Below are positions 7,259 to 15,427 of a DNA stretch of 64,000 nt, one piece after another. The stretch spans positions 1 through 64,000 of the forward strand of contig NZ_RHLK01000003.1 in the NCBI RefSeq assembly GCF_009757775.1, in the 5' to 3' direction. Made by a program: the position numbers and the translations under genes. Origin of the DNA: Paenibacillus lutrae. GTDB taxonomy: Bacteria; Bacillota; Bacilli; Paenibacillales; NBRC-103111. The notes below the pieces were generated by a model. That model ran no database searches. It was not told the origin of the DNA and worked only from the letters and a program-made list of their open reading frames with translations. How positions within the stretch are numbered: position 1 is the first letter of the stretch; every line of letters starts with the position of its first letter.

Positions 7259-8197
7259 CTACGAAACAGGCAAACTTCTTTCCAGAAATCGGTTCCAGTT
7301 CCTGGAAAGAAATTTATGAACCTGGCTTAGCGAGTATCTTTTACATAATTCATTTGCCAGGTTGGTGTACATGCCTGCATCTTCCAGTCCTGTTATGTAT
7401 CGGTCAATTCCGTCAAAATCAGAACCGAATCCGACATAATCTTCTCCGCCAAGCGCACATACATGATCAAGATGACGAAGCAGATCCGAGATCGATACAG
7501 GATCCGACTTATGAACAAACCAGGGGACAAAGGTCAGCCCGATCATTCCTTGCTGATTAATGAGCTGTTTAATTTGATCATCGGTTAAATTTCTCGGATG
7601 TTCACATACCGATTTGGCATTGGAATGAGAAGCAAATACAGACAAATCCGGGTATTCCATCAGGTCCCAAAAACCTTTTACAGACAAATGGGACACATCT
7701 AACATAAGGTTCAAGTGATTACTTTCTTTTATCAGCATCCTGCCGCGGGCTGTTAGCCCCCCGCCCCTTGCCTCCATAATGCCGTCTGCCGACCAGTTAG
7801 CGAAATTCCAGGTCAGTCCCACACTTCTAAGCCCTAAGCGATGCAGAATTCTTAAATGCCCCAAATTGGCCTGCAGCCCTTCTACCCCTTCCAATGTCAA
7901 AATCACGCCCTTGCGGCTGCTGTTCATCACACCGTTAAGATCCGAACGGCTTTGGATCAGGCAAATTTCGGGGTTCGATAAAATTCTCTGGTAGAGAATA
8001 TCCACATATTCCAGCACGTGTTCTATTCCAGGTGTACGGATCTCTTCAGGCAAATAAATGGCAAGAAACTGTATTTTTATCCCGCCCGTTTTCATCAAAG
8101 GATAATTAACATCGAGTTCCACAGAAGGCGTCTGGAAGTCCAGCCGCCGGTTCCGGTACATTTTCATTAAAGCGTCGCAATGAGCATCTATAATCAT
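7259..8197 (-). CDS. Membrane dipeptidase family protein (peptidase M19)
   Basis: A 312-residue zinc-dependent dipeptidase of the renal dipeptidase (M19) family. It starts with IDAHCDAL, the first metal-binding motif. Further family motifs are the bridging Glu in TLEGVEG near residue 110, His residues in ASHSNAKS, and GSDFDGID near the C-terminus. There is no signal peptide, so the bacterial form is probably cytosolic. Family members cleave dipeptides, often those with a C-terminal D-residue. The ATG at 8197 has GGGAGG with good spacing; the longer frame to 8275 is rejected. It lies downstream of spoVS and upstream of korA, with terminators or promoters separating all three. The physiological substrate is unknown. 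Confidence 0.9.
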   Translation of the reverse strand: MIIDAHCDALMKMYRNRRLDFQTPSVELDVNYPLMKTGGIKIQFLAIYLPEEIRTPGIEHVLEYVDILYQRILSNPEICLIQSRSDLNGVMNSSRKGVILTLEGVEGLQANLGHLRILHRLGLRSVGLTWNFANWSADGIMEARGGGLTARGRMLIKESNHLNLMLDVSHLSVKGFWDLMEYPDLSVFASHSNAKSVCEHPRNLTDDQIKQLINQQGMIGLTFVPWFVHKSDPVSISDLLRHLDHVCALGGEDYVGFGSDFDGIDRYITGLEDAGMYTNLANELCKRYSLSQVHKFLSRNWNRFLERSLPVS

Positions 8198-8238
8198 GGG
8201 ATCCTCCCGATTTGTGTGGCTTGTCCGGATTTGATGCG

Positions 8239-8266
8239 AAAAAAACCTGTCTACAGTGTAAACAGG
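8239..8266 (-). terminator. Terminator of spoVS
   Basis: An imperfect hairpin built on CCTGT and ACAGG (8246-8250 with 8262-8266) is followed by seven T on the minus strand, about 40 bases past the spoVS stop. Confidence 0.6.
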
Positions 8267-8306
8267 CCCGTTCATTTATGCTCAACCCTGAGGCATTGCT
8301 TTCAAA

Positions 8307-8567
8307 TTATCTCGGCTCGACAATGAGCTTGATCGCGGTGCGATCCTCCCCGTCAATCACGATGTCTGTAAAAGCCGGTACACAAATGAGATCGACTCCA
8401 CTAGGTGCGACAAATCCTCTTGCGATCGCTACTGCTTTAATAGCTTGATTTAAAGCACCGGCTCCAATGGCCTGGAGCTCGGCCGCTCCGCGCTCCCGTA
8501 ACACGCCCGCAAGCGCCCCTGCTACGGAGTTTGGATTGGATTTTGCTGAAACTTTTAATACTTCCAT
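8307..8567 (-). CDS. spoVS: SpoVS, stage V sporulation protein S
   Basis: An 86-residue Alba-like small protein, almost identical in length and pattern to the highly conserved Bacillus SpoVS (begins MEVLKVSAKSNPNSVAGALA). In B. subtilis it is needed for spore coat assembly and affects septation; Alba-fold relatives bind nucleic acids. The ATG has an AAGGAGG site with 9-base spacing. It follows ymdB after 117 bases, the same order as in B. subtilis (rny-ymdB-spoVS). A sequence resembling a sigma-H promoter lies in that gap, which fits its early-sporulation role. A terminator follows. Confidence 0.96.
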   Translation of the reverse strand: MEVLKVSAKSNPNSVAGALAGVLRERGAAELQAIGAGALNQAIKAVAIARGFVAPSGVDLICVPAFTDIVIDGEDRTAIKLIVEPR

Positions 8568-8614
8568 GGAAAAGTACCTCCTTGGGTTGTTGGATAAAGG
8601 TTTTCCTTCTTCAT

Positions 8615-8645
8615 CCTATTCGGACATGTGCCCAAACATTCCTAA
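8615..8645 (-). promoter_or_regulatory. Possible sigma-H promoter of spoVS
   Basis: The minus strand has AGGAAT (about 8638-8643) and GAAT (8618-8621) at a distance close to that of the sigma-H consensus. The match in the -10 extension is imperfect. B. subtilis spoVS is sigma-H dependent. Confidence 0.4.
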
Positions 8646-8684
8646 CCCGTGAGGTACGTTAACCAGGCGTAAGCAATGGAACAA

Positions 8685-9479
8685 CTATTCGAAGAGAAGA
8701 TCCTCTTCATTGATCCGGATGAGCTCGATTTTCTTCGCGAGGCCCGTCGTGTCGTCAAGCTCCACGACAACACCGTGAAAATGCCACTGGCCCTCGTCTA
8801 CAACAAACCGGACCGGGAGCTGTGTAATAAACTTACGCAGCACTGCCGAACGCTCCATTCCCAGGACTCCGTCCCTCGGTCCAACCATACCTACATCCGT
8901 TACATACGCTGTACCGCCAGGAAGCACACGGTGATCGTTAGTCTGTACGTGTGTGTGCGTCCCGACAACTGCGGATACACGGCCGTCCAGGTGCCAACCC
9001 ATCGCTATTTTCTCAGAAGTCGTTTCCGCGTGGAAATCAACGAAAATGTACTTGTATTTCTTTTTGGCCTCGCCCAATATCTCATCCACCTTATTAAATG
9101 GACAATCGATAGGCGGCAGGAACGTACGCCCTTGAAGATTTATCAGTAAGATTTCCTGATTTTTCACTTTCAGAACCGTATATCCCAGACCGGGAGTACC
9201 CTCCGGAAAGTTAGCCGGACGTACCATCTTCACCTCGTCATCAATGAAATCAAAAATTTCTTTCTGGTCCCAGGTGTGATTTCCAAGTGTAATGCCGTCT
9301 ATGCCGAGCTGATACAGCTCTTTAGTTATTTGTGCGGTAATTCCCCGGCCGCCGGCTGCATTCTCGCCATTGGCGATAAATACGGCATTCGGGTATTTCA
9401 ATTTAAGCTTTGGAACCATCGTCTTAACGGCCTGACGGCCGACAGAGCCAACTATATCTCCAATAAATACGATTTTAAT
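8685..9479 (-). CDS. ymdB: YmdB, 2',3'-cyclic-nucleotide phosphodiesterase (TIGR00282), apparent ATT start
   Basis: A metallophosphoesterase that in B. subtilis hydrolyses 2',3'-cAMP and influences biofilm, motility and nanotube formation. The first in-frame ATG, at 9419, would delete the N-terminal strand and the metal-ligand Asp of FIGDIVGSVGR. That segment is fully encoded upstream, from 9479, giving 264 residues, the length of B. subtilis YmdB. No ATG, GTG or TTG exists between it and an in-frame TGA at 9486-9488. The only codons available are ATT (9477-9479 or 9480-9482), preceded by AGGGTGAG at suitable spacing. Other motifs: NGENAAGGRG (Glu ligand), GNHTWDQ, and TDVGMVGPRDGV. Initiation at ATT is therefore inferred. 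Confidence 0.88.
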   Translation of the reverse strand: MKIVFIGDIVGSVGRQAVKTMVPKLKLKYPNAVFIANGENAAGGRGITAQITKELYQLGIDGITLGNHTWDQKEIFDFIDDEVKMVRPANFPEGTPGLGYTVLKVKNQEILLINLQGRTFLPPIDCPFNKVDEILGEAKKKYKYIFVDFHAETTSEKIAMGWHLDGRVSAVVGTHTHVQTNDHRVLPGGTAYVTDVGMVGPRDGVLGMERSAVLRKFITQLPVRFVVDEGQWHFHGVVVELDDTTGLAKKIELIRINEEDLLFE

Positions 9480-9518
9480 AATCTCTCACCCTGCCTATCT
9501 CTCTATATTTGCGGCTAC

Positions 9519-9551
9519 AAAAAGGAAAAGTGGCTTGGCAGCCACTTTTCC
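9519..9551 (-). terminator. Terminator of rny
   Basis: A perfect 11-bp stem (9524-9534 with 9541-9551, 6-nt loop) is followed by T residues on the minus strand, 15 bases after the rny stop. Confidence 0.85.
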
Positions 9552-9565
9552 TAAGTATACTTCTT

Positions 9566-11107
9566 TTATTTAGCGTATTCAACCGCTCGTGTTTCACGGA
9601 TGACCGTAACTTTGATATGACCCGGATAGTCCAGTTCATTCTCGATCTTCTTCGTGATGTCACGTGCAAGTCTAAACGCCTCTGCGTCATCGACTTTCTC
9701 AGGTTGAACCATGACACGAACTTCACGTCCTGCTTGAATCGCGTACGATTTCTCTACGCCTTCAAACGATTCGGAAATGCCTTCCAGCTTCTCCAGACGC
9801 TTGATGTACGTTTCGAGTGTTTCACGACGTGCCCCAGGTCTTGCTGCAGACAGAGCATCTGCCGCACCTACGAGCATCGCAATGACGGAAGTAGCTTCCA
9901 CATCGCCGTGATGAGAAGCAATCGCATTGATAACAACCGGATGCTCCTTGTACTTCTTGCCGATCTCTACACCGATCTCAACGTGCGACCCTTCAACTTC
10001 ATGATCAAGTGCTTTACCGATGTCATGAAGAAGGCCTGCACGTTTGGCCAGCGTTACGTCCTGGCCAAGCTCCCCGGCCATGAGTCCGGAGAGATAAGCA
10101 ACTTCCATGGAGTGCTTGAGCACGTTCTGACCGTAGCTTGTACGGAATTTGAGACGGCCCAGAATCTTGATCAGATCCGGATGCAGCCCATGCACACCCA
10201 CTTCAAACGTAGCTTGTTCTCCATATTCGCGAATCCGCTCATCGACTTCTTTACGCGACTTCTCCACCATCTCTTCGATACGAGCCGGATGAATGCGGCC
10301 GTCAGCAACCAGTTTCTCTAGTGAGGTACGGGCAATCTCCCTGCGGATCGGATCAAAGCCGGAGAGGATAACTGCTTCAGGAGTATCATCGATAATAAGA
10401 TCAATCCCGGTCAGTGTCTCCAGGGCGCGGATGTTGCGGCCTTCACGGCCGATAATACGGCCCTTCATTTCTTCATTCGGCAGACTTACAACAGATACCG
10501 TAGTCTCTGCCACATGATCAGCAGCACAGCGTTGAATGGCCAGCGTGATAATCTCACGCGCTTTCTTGTCGCCTTCTTCTTTGGCTTGCTGTTCAATTTC
10601 TTTAATAAGCTGTGCGGTTTCATGACGAACTTCCTGCTCGACTCCAGTAAGGATAATATTCTTAGCCTCTTCCATTGTCATACCGGAGATCCGCTCGAGT
10701 TCAGAGACTTGTTTGCGATACAATTCATCAATCTGATTCTGCGTCTCTTCAATTCTCTTCTCTTTGTTGGCTACTTGCTCTTCTTTACGCTCAAGAGATT
10801 CTAATTTTTTATCCAGCGATTCCTCTTTTTGCAACAATCGTCTTTCATGTCGTTGTGCTTCATTTCGACGTTCACGAGTGTCTTTTTCAGCTTCGGCCCG
10901 GAGCTTATGAACTTCATCTTTGGCTTCCAGAACCGTTTCTTTCTTCAGCGCTTCCGCTTCTTTGCGAGCACTTTCGACAATTTGTTCAGCGGCTGTTTCA
11001 GCACTGGAAATTTTCGCTTCTGCAAGAGACTTGCGGATAAAATAACCAATCCCTAAGCAAATAAAGCCAACAACGAGAATGATCAGGATCCAGATAATTG
11101 GATTCAT
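9566..11107 (-). CDS. rny: Ribonuclease Y
   Basis: A 513-residue membrane-anchored endoribonuclease that starts decay of many mRNAs. An N-terminal transmembrane helix (about 5-22) is followed by a long charged coiled coil (about 30-190), a KH RNA-binding domain (about 203-265, with the GREGRNIR loop) and an HD domain with the catalytic motif [12 protein letters not shown] near residue 363. Two adjacent ATGs follow the ribosome binding site; the one at 11107 has 8-base spacing and is preferred, and a GTG at 11116 overlaps the site. It has a consensus promoter and a roughly 240-base leader, then a terminator. Its regulator gene ricA is also in the window. Confidence 0.96.
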   Translation of the reverse strand: MNPIIWILIILVVGFICLGIGYFIRKSLAEAKISSAETAAEQIVESARKEAEALKKETVLEAKDEVHKLRAEAEKDTRERRNEAQRHERRLLQKEESLDKKLESLERKEEQVANKEKRIEETQNQIDELYRKQVSELERISGMTMEEAKNIILTGVEQEVRHETAQLIKEIEQQAKEEGDKKAREIITLAIQRCAADHVAETTVSVVSLPNEEMKGRIIGREGRNIRALETLTGIDLIIDDTPEAVILSGFDPIRREIARTSLEKLVADGRIHPARIEEMVEKSRKEVDERIREYGEQATFEVGVHGLHPDLIKILGRLKFRTSYGQNVLKHSMEVAYLSGLMAGELGQDVTLAKRAGLLHDIGKALDHEVEGSHVEIGVEIGKKYKEHPVVINAIASHHGDVEATSVIAMLVGAADALSAARPGARRETLETYIKRLEKLEGISESFEGVEKSYAIQAGREVRVMVQPEKVDDAEAFRLARDITKKIENELDYPGHIKVTVIRETRAVEYAK

Positions 11108-11345
11108 CATGTCCACCTCCTCGTTGGTTACTCCAAGGTGTTAGCTTGGGATGATTCGGTTTTTTTAATCCGATATTCTTTTGTTCAAGCCCTAAGGACC
11201 ACATTCCCCAGTAGGAAATGGTTCGGTTGGTTCATCCGTACAACGGGGGTTGTTCGGAATTACATGATGCAGAAGCAATCTTGGCGGAAATTGCTTCAGT
11301 CATTTGCCTCATAGAAAATCTGCATGATTTTTTATGAAAATATAC
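11108..11345 (-). promoter_or_regulatory. Long structured 5' leader of rny
   Basis: No gene is visible in this stretch. It can form several hairpins: 11272-11297 (8-bp perfect stem GAAGCAAT with ATTGCTTC), CATT-CC pairing near 11203-11221, and CCAAG with CTTGG at 11132-11148. Together with the promoter at 11352-11381 it makes a leader of about 240 bases. Autoregulation of rny mRNA is possible but not shown. Confidence 0.45.
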
Positions 11346-11351
11346 ACTTGT

Positions 11352-11381
11352 ATTTTATCTTTTCCCAAATAACATTGTCAA
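11352..11381 (-). promoter_or_regulatory. Consensus sigma-A promoter of rny
   Basis: A perfect -35 TTGACA (11376-11381) and a near-perfect -10 TAAAAT (11352-11357) are separated by 18 bases, with an AT-rich flank. Confidence 0.75.
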
Positions 11382-11425
11382 GCTATGCCTGCTACTAATC
11401 CATCGCAGGGAAGCGAATTTATGGA

Positions 11426-12088
11426 CTATTCGTCCAAGATGTCAAAATCCTCATTGGATAGTGTGCGTACCACTTGGCTCGTTACAGAGGATGTATACCC
11501 CCGCCTAAGTAAAAAAGATGCGGTTTTCCGTTTGCGATCCATCGTTTCGCCAGAAGTTGCCTTCCATTTTTTACGGCCGACTACCATAGCGCCTTCAAGC
11601 TCTTCATTTTCGTCTACGCTGGACAGCGCTTTCGAAATTTCGTCTTTTGATAGTCCTTTCTGGGCAAGCTCGTATCTCACCGCGTTGCGGCCTTTACGCT
11701 GATACTGGATACGCTGCTCCGTCCAGATCTTAGCGAACTCTGCATCGTCCAAATACTTCTGATCCAGCAGCCGGTTTATTGTCAGTTCGATAAGTTCGTC
11801 TTCATAACCGATTTCCTTAAGCTTACGGCGGACCTCGTGTTGAGACCTCGGCCTGACGGCGACAAAGCGGACTGCCCGAAGGTAAGCATCATGCCGTTCG
11901 TCTTCACGGATTGCTTCCTCAAGCCACTTAGCATCCACTTGTTCGCCTTTCAGAAGCCGATATTTAATCAGCACATCCTCATGAACGGAACAGGAGTACT
12001 CCCCATCCACATGAACATTATATCTCCGCTTGTTTCTCTTTTGCTTCTCGATCATCGTAATGACAGAAGTGAGACTGTTTTGTTCCAC
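11426..12088 (-). CDS. recX: RecX, RecA regulatory protein
   Basis: A 220-residue protein built of repeated three-helix RecX modules. It begins with a basic, beta-rich segment (about 10-60), then modules with signatures such as RPRSQHEVRRKLKEIGY, YLDDAEFAKIW and RRGYTSSV. RecX binds RecA filaments and modulates strand exchange and SOS. It is longer than E. coli RecX (166) but within the Bacillus range. The start is a GTG at 12088 with GGGGAG about 8 bases upstream. It lies directly downstream of recA but beyond a recA terminator, so its expression may depend on read-through. In B. subtilis recX is not next to recA, so the arrangement here is the one seen in many other bacteria. Confidence 0.92.
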   Translation of the reverse strand: MEQNSLTSVITMIEKQKRNKRRYNVHVDGEYSCSVHEDVLIKYRLLKGEQVDAKWLEEAIREDERHDAYLRAVRFVAVRPRSQHEVRRKLKEIGYEDELIELTINRLLDQKYLDDAEFAKIWTEQRIQYQRKGRNAVRYELAQKGLSKDEISKALSSVDENEELEGAMVVGRKKWKATSGETMDRKRKTASFLLRRGYTSSVTSQVVRTLSNEDFDILDE

Positions 12089-12141
12089 TGGTACTCTCCC
12101 CTATCCTTATCCTCATCGTTGTGTTTAATCGTTAAGAATAA

Positions 12142-12165
12142 AAGAAAAAGCTCCTAAAAGGAGCT
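12142..12165 (-). terminator. Terminator of recA
   Basis: A 7-bp stem (AGCTCCT with AGGAGCT, 12149-12155 with 12159-12165) is followed by a T-rich tail on the minus strand, between recA and recX. Confidence 0.8.
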
Positions 12166-12218
12166 CTATCCCAGGCTGCCGCGACACCATTCATGCCCGA
12201 CCCGACAGCCGTTCGGTT

Positions 12219-13280
12219 CTATTCTTCATCTTCAGAGAAAAGTGCAATTTCTTCATTCGGATCGTCTACATCCACGCCACTATCAGGAACCTTCGTTGTC
12301 AGGTTGCTCGCTTCCCGGATCTTCAATTCGATTTCTCCGGCCATTTCCTTGTTTTCCTTGAGGAACTGCTTCGCATTCTCACGACCTTGACCCAGACGTT
12401 CGCCGTTGTAGGAGTACCAGGCGCCGCTCTTGTTGACAATATCAAGTTCTGTCCCGATATCAATGATACTGCCCTCGCGGGAAATACCTTCACCATACAT
12501 GATATCGATCTCCGCTTGTTTGAAAGGAGGAGCGACCTTATTCTTTACAACTTTAACACGAGTACGGTTACCAACCATGTCATTGCCTTGTTTAATTGTT
12601 TCAATACGCCGAACGTCAAGACGGACCGTCGAGTAGAATTTAAGCGCGCGTCCGCCTGGAGTCGTCTCCGGATTACCGAACATAACGCCGACCTTCTCAC
12701 GAAGCTGGTTGATGAAAATTGCAATAACTTTCGATTTGTTGATCGCTCCGGACAGCTTACGCAGGGCCTGGGACATCAGACGTGCTTGCAGACCCACGTG
12801 AGCATCGCCCATCTCGCCCTCAATTTCAGCTTTTGGTACCAGTGCTGCTACCGAGTCGATAACGATAATATCGACCGCTCCGCTTCGAACGAGCGCTTCA
12901 GCAATCTCAAGAGCCTGTTCGCCGGTATCCGGCTGGGAGAGCAGCAGTTCATCGATGTTGATCCCAAGCTTGCTCGCATAAAGAGGGTCAAGCGCGTGCT
13001 CCGCATCAATAAAGGCTGCTTGTCCGCCGGTTTTCTGCACTTCGGCGATCGCATGCAGGGCAACGGTTGTTTTACCGGATGATTCCGGGCCATAGATTTC
13101 GATAATTCTGCCCCGAGGGAATCCTCCGGTTCCGAGTGCTATATCCAAAGCAAGCGAGCCGCTAGGTATGGTCTCCACCTGCATATGTGTTGATTCTCCG
13201 AGTTTCATGATCGAACCCTTACCAAATTGTTTCTCAATTTGGCGTAATGCCATTTCTAATGCGGCACGACGATCTGACAA
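12219..13280 (-). CDS. recA: RecA recombinase
   Basis: A 353-residue strand-exchange ATPase. Walker [10 protein letters not shown] lies near residue 63, the Walker B strand [10 protein letters not shown] near 137, and loops L1 ([21 protein letters not shown], in part) and L2 ([20 protein letters not shown], in part) follow; an acidic C-terminal tail ends the protein. The start is placed at the TTG at 13280, which gives the family N-terminus (M)[11 protein letters not shown] and 9-base spacing from AAAGGAA; the GTG at 13289 abuts the site. A sigma-A promoter and a LexA box upstream show SOS control. A terminator separates it from recX. Confidence 0.98.
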   Translation of the reverse strand: MSDRRAALEMALRQIEKQFGKGSIMKLGESTHMQVETIPSGSLALDIALGTGGFPRGRIIEIYGPESSGKTTVALHAIAEVQKTGGQAAFIDAEHALDPLYASKLGINIDELLLSQPDTGEQALEIAEALVRSGAVDIIVIDSVAALVPKAEIEGEMGDAHVGLQARLMSQALRKLSGAINKSKVIAIFINQLREKVGVMFGNPETTPGGRALKFYSTVRLDVRRIETIKQGNDMVGNRTRVKVVKNKVAPPFKQAEIDIMYGEGISREGSIIDIGTELDIVNKSGAWYSYNGERLGQGRENAKQFLKENKEMAGEIELKIREASNLTTKVPDSGVDVDDPNEEIALFSEDEE

Positions 13281-13311
13281 AACACTCACTTCCTTTTACT
13301 TTGATAGGTCT

Positions 13312-13340
13312 ATCATACCTTCTTTTTGACGCGTTGCCAA
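13312..13340 (-). promoter_or_regulatory. Sigma-A promoter of recA
   Basis: -35 TTGGCA (13335-13340) and -10 TATGAT (13312-13317) are separated by 17 bases, about 35 bases upstream of the start. Confidence 0.75.
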
Positions 13341-13349
13341 GCATTTTTT

Positions 13350-13363
13350 CGAACATACATTCG
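13350..13363. promoter_or_regulatory. LexA (DinR) box of recA
   Basis: The 14-mer CGAACATACATTCG matches the Gram-positive SOS box CGAACRNRYGTTYG at all but one position. It lies 9 bases upstream of the recA -35 element. Confidence 0.8.
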
Positions 13364-13395
13364 TTTATTTTGTGACACGCATTTATCCGGCCGCT

Positions 13396-13439
13396 AAAAA
13401 AATAAAAACCGCAGCAAAGATAAATTCTTCGCTACGGTT
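13396..13439 (-). terminator. Terminator of cinA
   Basis: A 9-bp stem with one mismatch (13407-13415 with 13431-13439) is followed by a T-rich tail on the minus strand, after cinA. Confidence 0.75.
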
Positions 13440-13500
13440 CTTCCGTTAACATACGCTCATTATACTGCACAGCCGGTTTGAATTCAACACTATTCTGCAA

Positions 13501-14754
13501 TTAACCGTCTGATTTGACAAGTTTCCACAATTCATACAGCGCGCTCTTCGCGGCACGCAGCTTAATCGTCTCGCGCAGACCCGGCAGCTGCAATCGGCGT
13601 ATATGAATATCGCCGTTCTTGCAGCCGACGCCGACATAGACGAGTCCGATCGGCTTCCCCTCAGACATCGTGGGCCCCGCTACACCGGTAACGGATACCG
13701 CATAATCGCAGTCCGTCTTCTCCAGTAAGCCGCGAACCATAGCTTCCGCGGTTTCAGGACTAACCGCCCCAGGCGCGTCTTCCCCTTCAAGGGTCTCTAC
13801 CGGTACGTTCAGCATACTGTGCTTAAGCTCATTGGAATAGCTTACAACGCCTCCCAAGAAGACAGAAGAACGACCGGGCACGGAAGTGATCAGATCACTG
13901 AGAAGGCCGCCTGTACAGCTCTCGGCTGTCGTGAGTGTCTGATTGCGGGATTGCAGCGCGGCCAGCACCACCTCTTCGATAGGCACATCTTCCTGTGCGT
14001 AGATGTGTTCACCGACTCTGCTTCGGATCTCTTCCTCAATCTCAGCCATTTTGCGCCATGCCTCTTCTTCAGAATGCGCTTTGGTCGCTAAACGGATCGT
14101 CACTTCCCCTTCTTTGGCATAGGGGGCAATCGTAGGGTCCGTCTGTTTCTCTATCAGATCGAATAGTTTGTGCTCCAGCGTTGATTCCCCTATGCCTGCA
14201 AATTTAAGCATTTTAGAGTGGAGAGGAAGCTCGTCCGTCATAATACCGCTGAGCCAGTGCTTCGCATATCTTTCAAACATCGGCTTCATTTCCTTTGGAG
14301 GACCCGGGAGAAGCAAATAACGCGTTTCTTCATGAACAAGCCCTAATCCGATCGCGAGACCCGTGTCATTGGGAATCGGCTCCGCTCCTTCAATCATATT
14401 CGCTTGCCTGGAGTTGCTTTCCACCATATGCAGCCCCTGAGAATTAAAGAGTTCCTGGATTTTCACCATGGTAGCTTCATCCAGGTACAATTTCCTTCCC
14501 GTCATATCGGCAAGAACATCCTTAGTCAGATCGTCGAGCGTAGGGCCGAGACCGCCGGTCATAATAACAAGATCGGCCCGGTTACCCGCCTGCTCCAGCG
14601 CTTCACGAATACGTGCGGGATTGTCACCGACAACCGTCTGAAAATAAACATCAATGCCTAAAAGAGCGCATTCCTGCGCCAAATATTGTGCATTCGTATT
14701 CAAAATCTGTCCCAAAAGCAGTTCAGTGCCGACAGCAATAATTTCCGCCTTCAT
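13501..14754 (-). CDS. cinA: CinA, competence/damage-inducible protein A
   Basis: A 417-residue two-domain protein. The N-terminal MoaB/MogA-like (COG1058) domain starts MKAEIIAVGTELLLGQI and contains TGGLGPTLDDLT. The C-terminal nicotinamide-mononucleotide deamidase domain (PncC, about 255-417) contains ESCTGGLLSDLITSVPG and the VTGVAGP motif. It recycles NMN, and in streptococci brings RecA to the membrane during competence. The ATG at 14754 has a strong GGAGGAGGA site; the open frame further upstream is not used. It has its own promoter, lies just upstream of recA, and has a terminator, so unlike some species it is not in one operon with recA. Confidence 0.95.
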   Translation of the reverse strand: MKAEIIAVGTELLLGQILNTNAQYLAQECALLGIDVYFQTVVGDNPARIREALEQAGNRADLVIMTGGLGPTLDDLTKDVLADMTGRKLYLDEATMVKIQELFNSQGLHMVESNSRQANMIEGAEPIPNDTGLAIGLGLVHEETRYLLLPGPPKEMKPMFERYAKHWLSGIMTDELPLHSKMLKFAGIGESTLEHKLFDLIEKQTDPTIAPYAKEGEVTIRLATKAHSEEEAWRKMAEIEEEIRSRVGEHIYAQEDVPIEEVVLAALQSRNQTLTTAESCTGGLLSDLITSVPGRSSVFLGGVVSYSNELKHSMLNVPVETLEGEDAPGAVSPETAEAMVRGLLEKTDCDYAVSVTGVAGPTMSEGKPIGLVYVGVGCKNGDIHIRRLQLPGLRETIKLRAAKSALYELWKLVKSDG

Positions 14755-14773
14755 GAGCAATCCTCCTCCTCTG

Positions 14774-14801
14774 ATTGTACAGCAGCGCTTATTCAATTCA
14801 A
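14774..14801 (-). promoter_or_regulatory. Sigma-A promoter of cinA
   Basis: -35 TTGAAT (14796-14801) and -10 TACAAT (14774-14779) are separated by 16 bases, 20 bases upstream of the start codon. The resulting leader is very short. Confidence 0.5.
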
Positions 14802-14821
14802 CGCTTGTTAGCATTGGAGAC

Positions 14822-14851
14822 GAAGAAAACACAGCAGCATCACTGTGTTTT
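14822..14851 (-). terminator. Terminator overlapping the end of pgsA
   Basis: A 9-bp stem (AAAACACAG with CTGTGTTTT, 14826-14834 with 14843-14851). The pgsA stop codon (14840-14842) lies in the loop, so the hairpin begins inside the coding region. Confidence 0.6.
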
Positions 14852-15427
14852 TTCGGTAAAATCAATCACATGCTTATTTTTCACAAAATAGTCAATTCCA
14901 GAGTATACCGTAATAATAGCCGCAACCCATGTTGCGATTAAATCGAACGGTACGTCGATGAAAGCAAACGGGAAGTTATTGATCAGCAGGGCAATAATGG
15001 CCGTAATCTGGGCGGCTGTTTTAGCCTTCCCCCACTTACTCGCCATGATGACGGAGCCTTCCAACAAGGCAATTTGCCTGAGCCCTGTAACAGCCCATTC
15101 CCGGCTAATAATGACGATAACGATCCAAGCATCAACCTTGTCCATCTCAACCAGAGAAACGAGAACAGCCGTTACCAGAAGTTTGTCCGCAAGAGGATCA
15201 AGCAGCTTCCCTAGATTCGTTACCTGCTTGTTCTTACGGGCTATATACCCGTCCAGACTGTCTGTGCTCGCCGCGATGATAAAAATCAGCGCAGCAATAA
15301 TCTGATTATACGTAATGGTAAACGACGAAATCTCAATGTGCGGAAACTGGACGTTAATCAGCATGAAAAACATGATGATCGGCACTAAGAATATACGTGC
15401 CAGTGTTATTTTGTTGGCCAGATTCAA
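14840..15427 (-). CDS. pgsA: PgsA, CDP-diacylglycerol--glycerol-3-phosphate 3-phosphatidyltransferase
   Basis: A 195-residue integral membrane enzyme that makes phosphatidylglycerolphosphate, the committed step to phosphatidylglycerol and cardiolipin. The CDP-alcohol phosphotransferase motif DG-x2-AR-x8-G-x3-D-x3-D is complete in DSLDGYIARKNKQ followed by GKLLDPLADK (about residues 59-84). Hydrophobic segments near 10-25, 35-55, 90-110, 125-145 and 155-175 fit the family. The start is a TTG at 15427 that overlaps the rimO stop as TTGA, with GGGGAGG 8 bases upstream, so translation is coupled to rimO. The rimO-pgsA-cinA-recA order is the usual one in Bacillota. Confidence 0.95.
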   Translation of the reverse strand: MNLANKITLARIFLVPIIMFFMLINVQFPHIEISSFTITYNQIIAALIFIIAASTDSLDGYIARKNKQVTNLGKLLDPLADKLLVTAVLVSLVEMDKVDAWIVIVIISREWAVTGLRQIALLEGSVIMASKWGKAKTAAQITAIIALLINNFPFAFIDVPFDLIATWVAAIITVYSGIDYFVKNKHVIDFTEKTQ

